A model generated the notes under the pieces. It was not told the origin of the DNA, did no database searches, and worked only from the letters and a program-made list of their open reading frames with translations. Shown here one piece after another: positions 45,798 through 54,777 of a DNA stretch of 64,000 nucleotides. The translations under genes and the position numbers were made by a program. Positions within the stretch are counted from its first letter, which is position 1, and each line of letters starts with the position of its first letter. Source of the stretch: SZAS-103 sp038316385 (GTDB lineage Bacteria > Pseudomonadota > Gammaproteobacteria > Xanthomonadales > Xanthomonadaceae); the NCBI GenBank assembly GCA_038316385.1, contig JBBQAN010000003.1:1-64000 (forward strand), in the 5' to 3' direction.

Positions 45798-45987
45798 GGT
45801 CTAGCTCCTGATGAGTGATAAGTCCTTGTGCCGACGGTGTCTGTTTGCACAGAGGAGCGTCGGTCGGGCAACAATGATCTTCCTTTCATGAATTGCTCCG
45901 GAACGATGCATTTTCTGCCATTGCCAGCCGACTCGTGGCATCATTTCGGCCGGGCGATTTGTCCGATTGCGCCATGGAATGAACCGC

Positions 45988-46917
45988 ATGAAGATCGTTG
46001 CAGGGATGCTGAGCGTGGCATTGGCGCTTGCGCCGCTCGCCGCCGCACACGCTGCCGACCCCGAAGTCGCGCAGGCAAAGAACGATTGCAAGAATCAGGA
46101 ACAGCAAGAGGGGAAGGGGGACAAGGCCAGCGAGGTGATATGCGCCATCAAGGTGGTCTTCCAGAACCGCATCCGCAGAAGGAAGGACACCGAACCGGTC
46201 GAAATGACGGTCGGTTCTCCGCCGATGGTGACCGACGATACCGAGACTCCCGGACCGAACAACTGGGAAGTCAATCTGGTGCTCGATGGCGAGCTTGCGG
46301 GCAGCGAGCGCCGGATCGAAGCGCCGTTGCTGGACGTTAACTACGGACGCGGCGATCGGTTGCAGTTCAAATACGAAGTGCCGTACGTGTTTGCGCGGCA
46401 AGCGGAACCGGCTGCGGGCGGTGGCACCACCATTGTCGGCGCCAATGGACTCAGCGATTCGATCTTCGGGGTCAAGTACCGCTTCTACGACGACAATGAT
46501 GCCGGACTTTCGTTCGCGCTATACCCGCAAGTGCAGTTCAGAACACCGGGCAGCTCGCGCGATGTATCCGAAAACAGAACGGTGCTGATCCTTCCAGTGA
46601 TCATGACGCGGGAATTCGAGCACGCATCAATCTCGGCCAATCTCGGCGTCGAAGCGTCGTCGCACGAGCACCGCTATTTCGCCAGTTTCGGCGTCGGCAA
46701 GCGCTTGACCGATCACGTTGCGTTGCTGGCGGAGATCGCAGGCACCGACCTCAATGCGCCGGACGAGAAGCGCGTGTTGTTCAACGTCGGGCTACGCCGA
46801 AAAATCACCGATACGCAATCGTTGTCCGGGTCGCTCGGGCACGATCTGTATGCCGGTGGCGACCAGCACGGACAAACTTACTTCCTGATCGCCTACCAGA
46901 AACTGTTCGGGAAATAA
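45988..46917 (+). CDS. Probable outer-membrane beta-barrel protein
   Basis: The 309-residue product has a signal peptide (MKIVAGMLSVALALAPLAAA, cleavage after AHA) and a short charged N-terminal region. About ten amphipathic strands follow (NNWEVNLVLDGEL, LQFKYEVPYVFA, FGVKYRFYDDNDAGLSFALY). The C-terminus ends in an aromatic strand (YFLIAYQKLF). It resembles the MetA-pathway/transporter group of outer-membrane proteins. The substrate is unknown. The start at 45988 follows GGA at 8 bp; 45979 is an alternative. Confidence 0.7.
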   Translation: MKIVAGMLSVALALAPLAAAHAADPEVAQAKNDCKNQEQQEGKGDKASEVICAIKVVFQNRIRRRKDTEPVEMTVGSPPMVTDDTETPGPNNWEVNLVLDGELAGSERRIEAPLLDVNYGRGDRLQFKYEVPYVFARQAEPAAGGGTTIVGANGLSDSIFGVKYRFYDDNDAGLSFALYPQVQFRTPGSSRDVSENRTVLILPVIMTREFEHASISANLGVEASSHEHRYFASFGVGKRLTDHVALLAEIAGTDLNAPDEKRVLFNVGLRRKITDTQSLSGSLGHDLYAGGDQHGQTYFLIAYQKLFGK

Positions 46918-46965
46918 CACCCGCGAGACCCAGGTGGTCGCAAGGACGCATGCAACCCAAGCGAA

Positions 46966-47340
46966 TTACTCTGGTTTTTGGCGTGGCGGCACTGCATCGA
47001 GGCTCACGTCTGGAGTTCCTGCCGAGAACACCGGGTGATCCGCGGCAACCTTCGCACGGTCGGCCAATTCCGAATAGCTCTTGCGAAATTTCGCCAGATC
47101 GTCCGGCTCCAGTTCCTCCAGACCATCAGCGCATTTTGCGCGCCGTGCATTGAGCGGATCAATTCATGGAGTTTGATCTGAATCGCCTCGGTGTCGCGGT
47201 TTTGCCGAACATCGGGCCGGTGAGCGCCCATGCCAGAACCGAACCCACTGCCAGACCAAAACACAACGCACCTCCGGTGAAGCGTGAAACGCTTTTCGCG
47301 GCGGTAGTGAACCAACTTGTCTTGGCGATGATGCTGATCC
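46966..47340 (-). pseudogene. Decayed low-affinity iron permease family gene
   Basis: Three minus-strand frames together spell a small membrane protein of this family. First comes SVSRFTGGALCFGLAVGSV with LAWALTGPMFG (helix 1). Then QNRDTEAIQIKLHELIRS appears in another frame, with the sequence between (helix 2) deleted. Then EELEPDDLAKFRKSYSELAD continues in a third frame to the stop at 46966. One internal deletion and one further frameshift (near 47123) remove function. No start codon remains obvious. This occupies the otherwise empty 46918-47414 region. Confidence 0.75.
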
Positions 47341-47414
47341 GTTTTGTAGTCCGTACTTGGTCGGTTGTCGTGAGAGGTACGGCATGGCGTTTTCTGCTGT
47401 AGCGCCAGCGCTTT

Positions 47415-48704
47415 CTATAGCTGCGACTTGATCGGCATGATGAACTTCTCGGCGACTTTTTCCTTCCACGAACGGTTCTTCCAGATATCGTAGGTGTAGC
47501 GCTTGCCCTTGCTCAAGTCTTCATCGAATACCGCCGTCATGTGCGCGGCGAAAGCCTTGTCGTACACATTGAGGCTGGCCTCGTCGTTGATCTGAAACGA
47601 GCGCAGATCGAAGTTGGTCGAGCCGACCGACACTATCTCGCCATCGGCGATCAGCATCTTGTTGTGGATCATGGTCGGCTGGTATTCGTACATTTCAATG
47701 CCCGAATTGAGCAGCGGGCCCCACGAGGATTTGGAAGCCATCCGGGTGGCGTTGGAATCGATGTACTTGCCCGGCATCAGAATGCGCACCTTGACCCCGC
47801 GTTGACGTGCGGCGATCAGCGCGCTGGACATCACCTCGTCGGGAACGAAATACGAGGCCGACAGATCGATGCTTTTCACGCTCGCAGCGACGACCATCAG
47901 ATACATCAGATGCATGCTTGCGCTGCCGCCTTCGGGCGAGCTCTTGAACATGTTCGCATCGAGCGAACCCGCCGGCTCGATCCTGGGAAAGTAATCGGCG
48001 CCATTGAGCACCTCGCCGGTCATCTTGACCCAGTTGTCGTTGAACGCCGCCTGTAGTTGCGCGACGACCGGCCCTTCAATGCGGAAGTGCATGTCGCGCC
48101 AGTGATCGGGGTCCTGCGCGTGGCCTTCCCAGGTATCGGCGATGCCGACGCCACCGGTGAATCCGAGCTTACCGTCCACGACCAGCAATTTGCGGTGGGT
48201 GCGGTTGTTGAACCGGCTGATGTTGTACCAGCGCAGCGGACGATACCGCTCGACGCGAACGCCCGCATCCTTCATATGCTTTAACGATGCGTCGTCTATC
48301 TTGCCGCTGCCAACGGCATCGAGGGTCACGTTGACCTTGACGCCGGCCTTGGCGCGTTCGACAAACGCTTCAGTGAATTTTTTTCCGATATCGCCGGACC
48401 AGTAGATGTAGGTCTCGAACGTGATGGACTTTTGCGCGGAATGAATGGCGTCGAGCATCGCCGGAAAGATCTGGTCGCCGTTTTCAAGATCCGTCACCTT
48501 GTTACCGGCCAGGATGCCAGGTCCGAGCAGCACATCCATTTCTCGCCGGAACTGCGGATCGGATATGGCGTACGTGTGTTCGACCTTCTCATGGAGCATG
48601 TCGGGCTTGCGGAAATTCATCGCCAGCGCAACAACGATAACGGTCACGATGACCGTAATGACGATCGTCCAGATCACGGGTTTACGCCTCCAGCGCGGGG
48701 CCAT
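47415..48704 (-). CDS. Cardiolipin synthase / phospholipase D family protein
   Basis: The 429-residue protein has an N-terminal transmembrane helix (VIWTIVITVIVTVIVVALAM) and two PLD catalytic motifs: HRKLLVVDG near residue 190 and HNKMLIADG near residue 350. It also has ITFETYIYWSGD and NFDLRSFQINDEASL, typical of cardiolipin synthases that make cardiolipin from phosphatidylglycerol. The start at 48704 (MAPRWRRKP) has GGAG 6 bp upstream and is preferred over an in-frame TTG at 48719. Confidence 0.9.
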   Translation of the reverse strand: MAPRWRRKPVIWTIVITVIVTVIVVALAMNFRKPDMLHEKVEHTYAISDPQFRREMDVLLGPGILAGNKVTDLENGDQIFPAMLDAIHSAQKSITFETYIYWSGDIGKKFTEAFVERAKAGVKVNVTLDAVGSGKIDDASLKHMKDAGVRVERYRPLRWYNISRFNNRTHRKLLVVDGKLGFTGGVGIADTWEGHAQDPDHWRDMHFRIEGPVVAQLQAAFNDNWVKMTGEVLNGADYFPRIEPAGSLDANMFKSSPEGGSASMHLMYLMVVAASVKSIDLSASYFVPDEVMSSALIAARQRGVKVRILMPGKYIDSNATRMASKSSWGPLLNSGIEMYEYQPTMIHNKMLIADGEIVSVGSTNFDLRSFQINDEASLNVYDKAFAAHMTAVFDEDLSKGKRYTYDIWKNRSWKEKVAEKFIMPIKSQL

Positions 48705-48940
48705 CGATAACTCCATCAATGTGCCGAATGCATGCGAATCGGACGAAGTGCCCGGAACGCCTCATTCGTCGAGTGCGGATAATGCACGACTGCGCGGCGC
48801 ATCGGCAAATCCTGCGCGTTCAGGTTGCGTGCATCCGCAGAGTTACATTCTTTAACGGTAATTCCCGACGCGCATCAATAGTGTTGCAGTGGCGCGAGTG
48901 TAGATTCATAAGGCGATTCACCCCAACAAGGAGTAACACC

Positions 48941-49096
48941 ATGCTGCATTATGCCGTAGTCTTTTTCATCATCGCGATCATCGCGGCCATCCTTGGATTC
49001 GGTGGCTTTGCAGGCAGCGCCGCATGGATTGCGGAAGTGCTGTTCGTCGTTTTCCTGATTCTTGCGGTTGTGAGCTTCCTCAAGAAGAAGGTCTGA
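48941..49096 (+). CDS. DUF1328 small membrane protein
   Basis: The 51-residue product (MLHYAVVFFIIAIIAAILGF then GGFAGSAAWIAEVLF) has two transmembrane helices and matches the YtjA/DUF1328 family over its full length. The AAGGAG ribosome-binding site is 8 bp from the ATG. Its function is unknown; it is often induced by envelope stress. A strong terminator follows. Confidence 0.9.
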   Translation: MLHYAVVFFIIAIIAAILGFGGFAGSAAWIAEVLFVVFLILAVVSFLKKKV

Positions 49097-49121
49097 TCCG
49101 CACCGCTCGGTAAAACAAGGC

Positions 49122-49160
49122 GCGCCTCCCGCAGATATGGAAATCAGCGGGAGGCGCTTT
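49122..49160 (+). terminator. Rho-independent terminator after the DUF1328 gene
   Basis: GCGCCTCCCGC (49122-49132) and GCGGGAGGCGC (49147-49157) form a perfect 11-bp stem around a 14-base loop, followed by TTT. Confidence 0.75.
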
Positions 49161-49235
49161 ACCGCGTGCGACCAGTAATGCGCCGCGCAGGGTTGATCGC
49201 TGATTGCTGATTGCTGACTAGAGTCAGGAGTGAAC

Positions 49236-50060
49236 GTGTTGGATAATCCTGCGCCTGAAATGTCGACCAAGCCAGCGGACGTTACGCATCACATCGCTGA
49301 GACGGCAACAACACAGCTCAGTTTTGGCGGGCGTTTTTTCAAGAAACACGGCTGGCGGACCCTGCTGTGGTTCTTTGGGCTGTTGTTGCCGCTGTGGGGT
49401 TTTGGTTCGCTGGCCGACCGTTTGCACGATGGCCAGATGTTTCCGTTCGACCTGCCGATCTTGAACGGCATTCATGCGCTGGCGAACGCGGGTTTCGACA
49501 AAGCCTTCGTGCTCATTTCGGCAACGGGCTACGCTTGGGGCGTGGTTCCGGTTGATGCGGTGTTGATCACTACGTTGGCGCTGCGCCGGCATGTCCGCGA
49601 GAGTCTTTTCGCCGGCACTGCGATCATCGGATCGCTGCTGCTCAACCTCGCCGCCAAACACTCCTTTGCGCGGGCCCGACCTGGGCTCTGGCAATCGATC
49701 GTCAACGAGAACACCTACAGCTTTCCAAGCGGCCACGCGATGGGCTCGATGACCCTAGCCTGGGTCGTGGTGCTGCTGTGCTGGAATGCGCGTTCGCGCT
49801 GGGGCTGGAGCTGGCGCTGGCCGATCACGATAGCCGCGACCCTGTTCGTATTGCTGGTCGGCTTGTCGCGTGTCTATCTTGGCGTGCACTATCCATCCGA
49901 CATTCTTGCCGGCTGGGCAGCGGCCTCGGTATGGGTGGTCGGAGTTTACGGATTGGTTTTCTATGGCACGTTGCGACCATGGCAGACCGCAAACACCGCC
50001 CCTGTTCCTACTCATGACCCCCATGCAACAAAGGTGCGCGTTAGCGATTCCAGCGTCTGA
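49236..50060 (+). CDS. PAP2-family membrane phosphatase
   Basis: The 274-residue inner-membrane protein has about six helices and the three PAP2 signatures: KHSFARARPG, SFPSGHAMGS and SRVYLGVHYPSDILAG. It acts as a lipid phosphatase, such as undecaprenyl-pyrophosphate or phosphatidylglycerophosphate phosphatase. The likely start is GTG at 49236, with AGGAG 6 bp upstream; GTG at 49230 and ATG at 49260 are alternatives. A terminator follows. It lies near a cardiolipin synthase gene, in keeping with membrane lipid metabolism. Confidence 0.88.
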   Translation: MLDNPAPEMSTKPADVTHHIAETATTQLSFGGRFFKKHGWRTLLWFFGLLLPLWGFGSLADRLHDGQMFPFDLPILNGIHALANAGFDKAFVLISATGYAWGVVPVDAVLITTLALRRHVRESLFAGTAIIGSLLLNLAAKHSFARARPGLWQSIVNENTYSFPSGHAMGSMTLAWVVVLLCWNARSRWGWSWRWPITIAATLFVLLVGLSRVYLGVHYPSDILAGWAAASVWVVGVYGLVFYGTLRPWQTANTAPVPTHDPHATKVRVSDSSV

Positions 50061-50083
50061 CGATTAACCTTGGCGATCCAATC

Positions 50084-50112
50084 GGGCAGCCTTCGGGCTG
50101 CCCTGATTGTTT
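50084..50112 (+). terminator. Rho-independent terminator after the PAP2 gene
   Basis: GGGCAGCC-TTCG-GGCTGCCC is a perfect 8-bp stem with a stable TTCG tetraloop, followed by TGATTGTTT. Confidence 0.85.
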
Positions 50113-50157
50113 GGCCGCCGAGCATGCGGACAAGACGTCCGCAACAATCATCTCGGC

Positions 50158-50814
50158 TCAATGGCCATCGAGGGTGAACACGATCGGCACCCGGCCTAGC
50201 GCCTGCACCGGCATGCCCGCGCGCAGCGCCGGCTGGAAACGCCAGTTGCGCAACACCGCATCACGCGCGGCCTTGTCGAGTGACCGATTGCCGCTGCTGC
50301 GCGTCACATGGACGTCCAACACGCGGCCATCGACGCCCACCAACAATTCGAGCTCGACCGTACCGCTGATGCCGTCCCGCAGCGCATCGCGCGGATACAT
50401 CGGCGCCGGCGATGCGATCGGCGTCAGACTGGCTTCGACCGGTTGCGCGGTGATCGGTATCACTGGCTCCGTCGGCCCGATCGGCTGAACCGGATCGGCC
50501 ACGATGCTGACCGGTGTGGAATCCCGCGAAACCACCGGTTGCGGCTGCGGATGCGTTACCGGGGTCAGCGGATGCGTCGTCAGCGTGGGATGTGTTTTCA
50601 GGATTGGCGCTTCGATCGGCTTCAGCGGTTTTTCCGGAACGATAATCGTGATCGGCGGCGCATCATCGCGCGCGGTCGGCAGGGTGAATTCCGGCGGCCG
50701 CATCAGCAATGCAAGCACCGCGACGTTCAACGCGATGGACGCGCTGATCGCGACGATGCGGATCGGATCGGGAGTTTGCCGCGCGTGTGGTTGGAACATC
50801 GTGCTGCGTACCAT
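50158..50814 (-). CDS. TonB-like energy transducer
   Basis: The 218-residue protein has a single N-terminal transmembrane helix (VAISASIALNVAVLALLM). A Pro/Thr-rich periplasmic spacer follows (KTHPTLTTHPLTPVTHPQPQ), then a C-terminal TonB domain (GISGTVELELLVGVDGRV, NWRFQPALRAG). It would link the proton gradient to outer-membrane receptors together with ExbB/ExbD, which are not in the window. The start at 50814 (MVRSTMFQP) follows a strong AGGAGGTGG. The frame is open far upstream, but without a start signal. Confidence 0.88.
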   Translation of the reverse strand: MVRSTMFQPHARQTPDPIRIVAISASIALNVAVLALLMRPPEFTLPTARDDAPPITIIVPEKPLKPIEAPILKTHPTLTTHPLTPVTHPQPQPVVSRDSTPVSIVADPVQPIGPTEPVIPITAQPVEASLTPIASPAPMYPRDALRDGISGTVELELLVGVDGRVLDVHVTRSSGNRSLDKAARDAVLRNWRFQPALRAGMPVQALGRVPIVFTLDGH

Positions 50815-50984
50815 GGCCCACCTCCTGGTTGTGCAAGTGCTGAACGAAGGACTCATCGTGAAGGGGTTAAGACCATCCTGCGCCGATGCATCCCACCCGG
50901 CTGACCGACCATCGGGCATTTCGAGCCGTTGGACGCATTGAAAATCAACGTCGAGCGACTGGATATCCGGTCTAAGATCGCCGT

Positions 50985-51404
50985 ATGGCGCATACGACCG
51001 ATTTGCCCGCATTCGCATTGACCATCCATCGTGGCAGCTGCCATTGCGGCGCGGTCGCGTTCGAGGTGGATGCGCCGGCGATCATCAATGCGCTGGACTG
51101 CAATTGTTCGATTTGTAGCAAGACCGGATTCCTGCATCTGATCGTGCCGCGCGCGCGCTTCCGCCTGCTGCGCGGCGAGGACACGTTGACCGATTACCGC
51201 TTCGGCACCGGCGTCGCCGTGCACCGTTTCTGCAGCCGCTGCGGCATCAAGGGTTTCTACATTCCGCGCAGCAATCCCGAAGGCATCGACGTCAATGTGC
51301 GTTGCCTCGATCGGTCCACAATTGCGGAACTGCAGGTGACATTGTTTGACGACAATGATCGCGAAGCCGCGACTGCGGCCATTGCGCATCTGTCGCACGG
51401 CTGA
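50985..51404 (+). CDS. GFA-family (CENP-V) zinc protein
   Basis: The 139-residue protein binds zinc through GSCHCGAVAFEV, CNCSICSKTG and CSRCGIKGFY, the full GFA cysteine set. The family includes glutathione-dependent formaldehyde-activating enzymes, though most members have no proven activity. It is compact, with no extra domains. It is divergent from the TonB-like gene and 67 bp before dusA. Confidence 0.9.
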   Translation: MAHTTDLPAFALTIHRGSCHCGAVAFEVDAPAIINALDCNCSICSKTGFLHLIVPRARFRLLRGEDTLTDYRFGTGVAVHRFCSRCGIKGFYIPRSNPEGIDVNVRCLDRSTIAELQVTLFDDNDREAATAAIAHLSHG

Positions 51405-51471
51405 GGTTTGCTGCCACAACGATTGCGCGCGGATCGCGACGTTGCGGCGGCAGCACGTACAATGCGCGCCC

Positions 51472-52488
51472 ATGCAGAACATACCTGCCCAGAGCCATCG
51501 CCTGTCCGTCGCGCCGATGATGGACTGGACCGACCGCCACTGCCGTTATTTCCATCGCCTACTCGCGCCTGGCGCGCGGCTGTACACGGAGATGGTGCAC
51601 GCGCAGGCAGTGCTGCGAGGACGCACTTCTGAAAAGGCCGGTGACCGACTGCTCGGCTTCGATGCGATCGAACGACCGCTCGCGCTGCAACTGGGCGGCA
51701 GCGAGCCGGCGGATCTCGCCGAGGCCACGCGGATTGCGGCCACGCTCGACTTCGACGAGGTCAACCTCAATGTCGGCTGTCCGTCCGAGCGCGTACAGGT
51801 CGGGCGTTTCGGCGCCTGTCTGATGCGCGAGCCGACGCTGGTCGCCGACTGCATCGCTGCGATGCGTGCAGCAGTCGCCGATACGTCGATGATCGTCACC
51901 GTGAAGTGCCGGCTTGGCGTCGATGAAGTCGAAGAATACGGCGCGTTTTGCAATTTCGTCGACACGGTCGCCGCGACCGGCTGCGCCATCTTTGCCGTGC
52001 ATGCGCGCAAAGCATGGTTGCAGGGATTGAGTCCGAAGGAAAATCGCGAGGTTCCGCCGCTGCGTTACGACTGGGTCTATCGACTCAAGCGCGAACGCCC
52101 GGCCCTGACCGTGCTGATCAACGGCGGCATCACGGGCGTGGATGAGGCGCTGCTGCATCTCGAGCATGTCGATGGCGTGATGCTGGGCCGCGTCGCGTAC
52201 CACGATCCGTATGTGCTGCACCGACTGGACAACGCGCTGTCGGATGCGAGCGATCTGCCGCGCGATGAATTGCTATTGCGCATGCGTCCGTATGTCGAGA
52301 CGCAGCTCGTGCGCGGCGTCGCGCTCAAGCACATCGTGCGACATGTGTTGGGCCTGTTTCATGGGCAGCCGGGCGGTCGCGCGTTCCGGCAGGTGTTGAG
52401 CGAAGGCGCGCATAAACCCGGCGCTGATTGGGGCTTGATCGAACGCGCGCTTGCGGCAACGCACCACGCGGCCAGGCAGGCAGCATGA
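51472..52488 (+). CDS. dusA: tRNA-dihydrouridine(20/20a) synthase
   Basis: The 338-residue FMN enzyme reduces uridine 20/20a in tRNA. Signatures: LSVAPMMDWTDRHCRYFHRL, YTEMVHAQAVLRG, LNVGCPSERV (catalytic cysteine), VHARKAWLQGLSPKENRE and INGGI. The start at 51472 (MQNIPAQSHRLSV) matches the family. It overlaps the next gene by 4 bp (ATGA). Confidence 0.96.
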   Translation: MQNIPAQSHRLSVAPMMDWTDRHCRYFHRLLAPGARLYTEMVHAQAVLRGRTSEKAGDRLLGFDAIERPLALQLGGSEPADLAEATRIAATLDFDEVNLNVGCPSERVQVGRFGACLMREPTLVADCIAAMRAAVADTSMIVTVKCRLGVDEVEEYGAFCNFVDTVAATGCAIFAVHARKAWLQGLSPKENREVPPLRYDWVYRLKRERPALTVLINGGITGVDEALLHLEHVDGVMLGRVAYHDPYVLHRLDNALSDASDLPRDELLLRMRPYVETQLVRGVALKHIVRHVLGLFHGQPGGRAFRQVLSEGAHKPGADWGLIERALAATHHAARQAA

Positions 52489-53393
52489 TCACCCGCGACA
52501 TCGATGCGTTCGTCCGTTTTGCGCGCACGCTGGCGCCGATCGCGCCGCCGTGCCCGAAAGCGGTATTCCTGGTTGCGCCGGAAGGTTTCGCGCTCGCCGC
52601 CGAATCGGCGTCCGACAATCTCTACATGGACTTGACGCGCGCCGTGGATGGCGATCGTGCGCTGCGCCAGCATCGCGGTCTGCAGCGCGCGCTGGCAGAA
52701 ACGCTGCCGACGATCGCCTTCGCCGGCGATCCGGCCACGCCCGAAGCGGTGTTTCCGAACAATGTGTTCGCGACTGCGCCGGGACGCCTGCTGATCGCGC
52801 ACATGCGTCATCCGGTGCGCCAGCACGAGGCTGCGAGGGTCGACATCCGCACATTCTTCACCGACGTGCTTGGCTATGCGTTGCACGATCTGCGCACCGA
52901 ACAGGGCGTAGGCGAACTGACCGGCTCGCTGGTGATCGATCGCGCGCGTGGAATCGGTTTCTGTGGCATGTCCGAGCGTTGCGATGAAGACGGTGCAGCC
53001 GCGATGCACGCCGCGTTCGGCCTGCGCGCGACCTTGTTATTCGACCTGTCCGCAGACGAATACCACAGCAACGTCGTGCTCAGCGTGCTGGCCGGACGGG
53101 CGGTGTCGATCTGCCCGGACGGGTTCGCGGACGCGGCGGTGGTGGAGGCGATCGCATCGTTGTACGCGCCGCATGCGGTGTTGCTTGATCGCGCCGAAAA
53201 GCTCGCTTTTGCAGGCAATTGCATCGCACCGACAGCCGACGCGGTGTGGATGAGTCTGGCTGCAGCCGATGCGTTGAGTCCGGCCAGTCGCGGCGGATTC
53301 GAGCAGGCCGGGTTTGCCGTGCGTTCGGTGCCGCTGGAAGAGATCGAGAAAGCCGGCGGCAGTTTACGGTGTTGCGTCGGCGAGATTTATTGA
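52485..53393 (+). CDS. Arginine-deiminase-related amidinotransferase-fold enzyme
   Basis: The 302-residue product belongs to the guanidino-group-modifying family. FPNNVFATAPGRLLIAHM is near residue 90, and ELTGSLVID holds an acidic catalytic residue. DLSADEYHSNVVL holds the histidine, and FAGNCIAPTADAVW carries the C-terminal catalytic cysteine. It resembles the CtlX-like citrulline/arginine group, but the substrate is not certain. It is translationally coupled to dusA. Enzymes of this fold hydrolyse arginine or citrulline derivatives in the cytosol. Confidence 0.82.
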   Translation: MITRDIDAFVRFARTLAPIAPPCPKAVFLVAPEGFALAAESASDNLYMDLTRAVDGDRALRQHRGLQRALAETLPTIAFAGDPATPEAVFPNNVFATAPGRLLIAHMRHPVRQHEAARVDIRTFFTDVLGYALHDLRTEQGVGELTGSLVIDRARGIGFCGMSERCDEDGAAAMHAAFGLRATLLFDLSADEYHSNVVLSVLAGRAVSICPDGFADAAVVEAIASLYAPHAVLLDRAEKLAFAGNCIAPTADAVWMSLAAADALSPASRGGFEQAGFAVRSVPLEEIEKAGGSLRCCVGEIY

Positions 53394-53446
53394 TGCGTCG
53401 GTATCTAGGTCGCATGTGGATCAGAGCAGGGCACATGCAGGATGAT

Positions 53447-53463
53447 TGTTAGAATAATGTTAA
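53447..53463 (+). promoter_or_regulatory. PhoP-box-like direct repeat upstream of PepSY-phoPQ
   Basis: TGTTAG-AATAA-TGTTAA is a direct repeat of two hexamers separated by 5 bp (period 11). This is the geometry of PhoP boxes ((T/G)GTTTA-N5-(T/G)GTTTA), though each half has one or two mismatches. It lies 116 bp before the PepSY gene start, in the AT-richest stretch of the local intergenic region. It would allow autoregulation of the operon. Confidence 0.4.
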
Positions 53464-53578
53464 GCACAGATTCACTGCGTGCGGCCGATGATGACATCCA
53501 CAAGTCAAGCTGAATCGCATGTACTCCGATTGCGCCGCGTTCATCGCCCGATCATCGCCCAGGCCGCCAACTACACCC

Positions 53579-54043
53579 ATGTCGCTACGTTACGCCATGA
53601 CCACCAGCCTTCTTTCCCTCGCATTTTTTGCAGCGGGAAGCGGGGCTGCGTGGGCGGACAACCATCAGTCTGACGAGTATCGCGCCGAGCGGCGCCAGGA
53701 TCGCTACCAACAAGATCGCTACCAGACCGTGAGATATCAGCGGGATGATCAGCGCGATGGCGATCTGCCCGCATCCGTGCGAAGAATACAGCGCGAGACC
53801 GGCGGGGAAGTGCTCAAGGCTCAGCCGATCCAGCGCGATGGCCGCGAGGTGTATCGGGTCAAGGTACTGACCCCGCAAGGTCGTATCCGGGTGTATGAAG
53901 ACGAGCCGGCGCGCGAAGTTCCGCCACGTCGGGATTTGCAACGCGAGGGTGCAAGCCGTCAGGATGCGCCGCATCGGGATCCGCAGCGTCGCGACCCGCC
54001 ACCGCCTTCGTATCCGCGTCGCGATCGTCATGCCCCTGAATGA
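53579..54043 (+). CDS. Secreted PepSY-like protein
   Basis: The 154-residue product has a signal peptide (MTTSLLSLAFFAAGSGAAWA). A Gln/Arg/Asp/Tyr-rich linker follows, then a PepSY-like core (SVRRIQRETGGEVLKAQPIQ, VYRVKVLTPQGRIRVYEDE). The C-terminal tail is rich in Pro, Arg and Asp. PepSY proteins near two-component systems are thought to modulate the sensor in the periplasm. Two starts are possible, 53579 or 53597; the latter gives the cleaner signal peptide. It lies 44 bp before phoP. Confidence 0.8.
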   Translation: MSLRYAMTTSLLSLAFFAAGSGAAWADNHQSDEYRAERRQDRYQQDRYQTVRYQRDDQRDGDLPASVRRIQRETGGEVLKAQPIQRDGREVYRVKVLTPQGRIRVYEDEPAREVPPRRDLQREGASRQDAPHRDPQRRDPPPPSYPRRDRHAPE

Positions 54044-54087
54044 CGGCATGTGGCCGAGCGTCAATTTGATCAATCCGAGGAGTAGTA

Positions 54088-54768
54088 ATGCGAATTCTGT
54101 TGGTTGAGGACGAGGCACCGTTGCGTGAGACCCTTGCCGCCCGACTCAAGCGCGAAGGTTATGCGGTGGATGCCGCTAGCGACGGCGAAGAAGGCCAGTA
54201 CATGGGCCGCGAAGTGCCGTTCGATCTGGCGATCATCGACCTCGGTCTGCCCAAGCTGTCCGGCATGGACCTGGTTCGCGACCTGCGTGAGCAGCAGAAA
54301 AAATTTCCGATCCTGATCCTGACCGCACGCTCGAGCTGGCAGGACAAGGTCGAAGGTCTCAAGGCTGGCGCCGACGATTATCTGGTCAAGCCCTTCCATG
54401 TCGAGGAATTGCTGGCGCGGATCAATGCGCTGTTGCGTCGCGCGGCGGGCTGGAGCAAACCGACCCTTGATTGCGGCCCGATCGTCCTCGACCTCGGCGC
54501 GCAAACAGTGAGCGTTGCCGATGCTGCGGTGGACCTGACCAGCTACGAATACAAGGTGCTGGAATACCTCATGTTGCATGCCGGCGAGCTGGTATCCAAG
54601 GCCGACTTGACCGAGCACATCTATCAGCAGGATTTCGACCGCGACTCCAACGTGCTGGAGGTCTTCATCGGCCGCCTGCGCAAAAAACTTGATCCGGAAG
54701 GTGCGCTCAAGCCGATCGAAACCGTGCGCGGCCGCGGCTACCGTTTCGCCATTCCACGTAGCGAATAA
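54088..54768 (+). CDS. phoP: Response regulator, PhoP-like (OmpR family)
   Basis: The 226-residue regulator has a receiver domain (ILLVEDEAPLRETL, phospho-acceptor D51 in IIDLGLPKLSG, conserved lysine in YLVKPFH). A winged-helix DNA-binding domain follows (LTSYEYKVLEYLM, VFIGRLRKKLDP, VRGRGYRF). Overall similarity is to xanthomonad PhoP, which controls envelope and magnesium responses. The phoP name follows from partner and context, so confidence in the name is lower than in the family. Confidence 0.85.
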   Translation: MRILLVEDEAPLRETLAARLKREGYAVDAASDGEEGQYMGREVPFDLAIIDLGLPKLSGMDLVRDLREQQKKFPILILTARSSWQDKVEGLKAGADDYLVKPFHVEELLARINALLRRAAGWSKPTLDCGPIVLDLGAQTVSVADAAVDLTSYEYKVLEYLMLHAGELVSKADLTEHIYQQDFDRDSNVLEVFIGRLRKKLDPEGALKPIETVRGRGYRFAIPRSE

Positions 54769-54777
54769 TTCCGGCCG

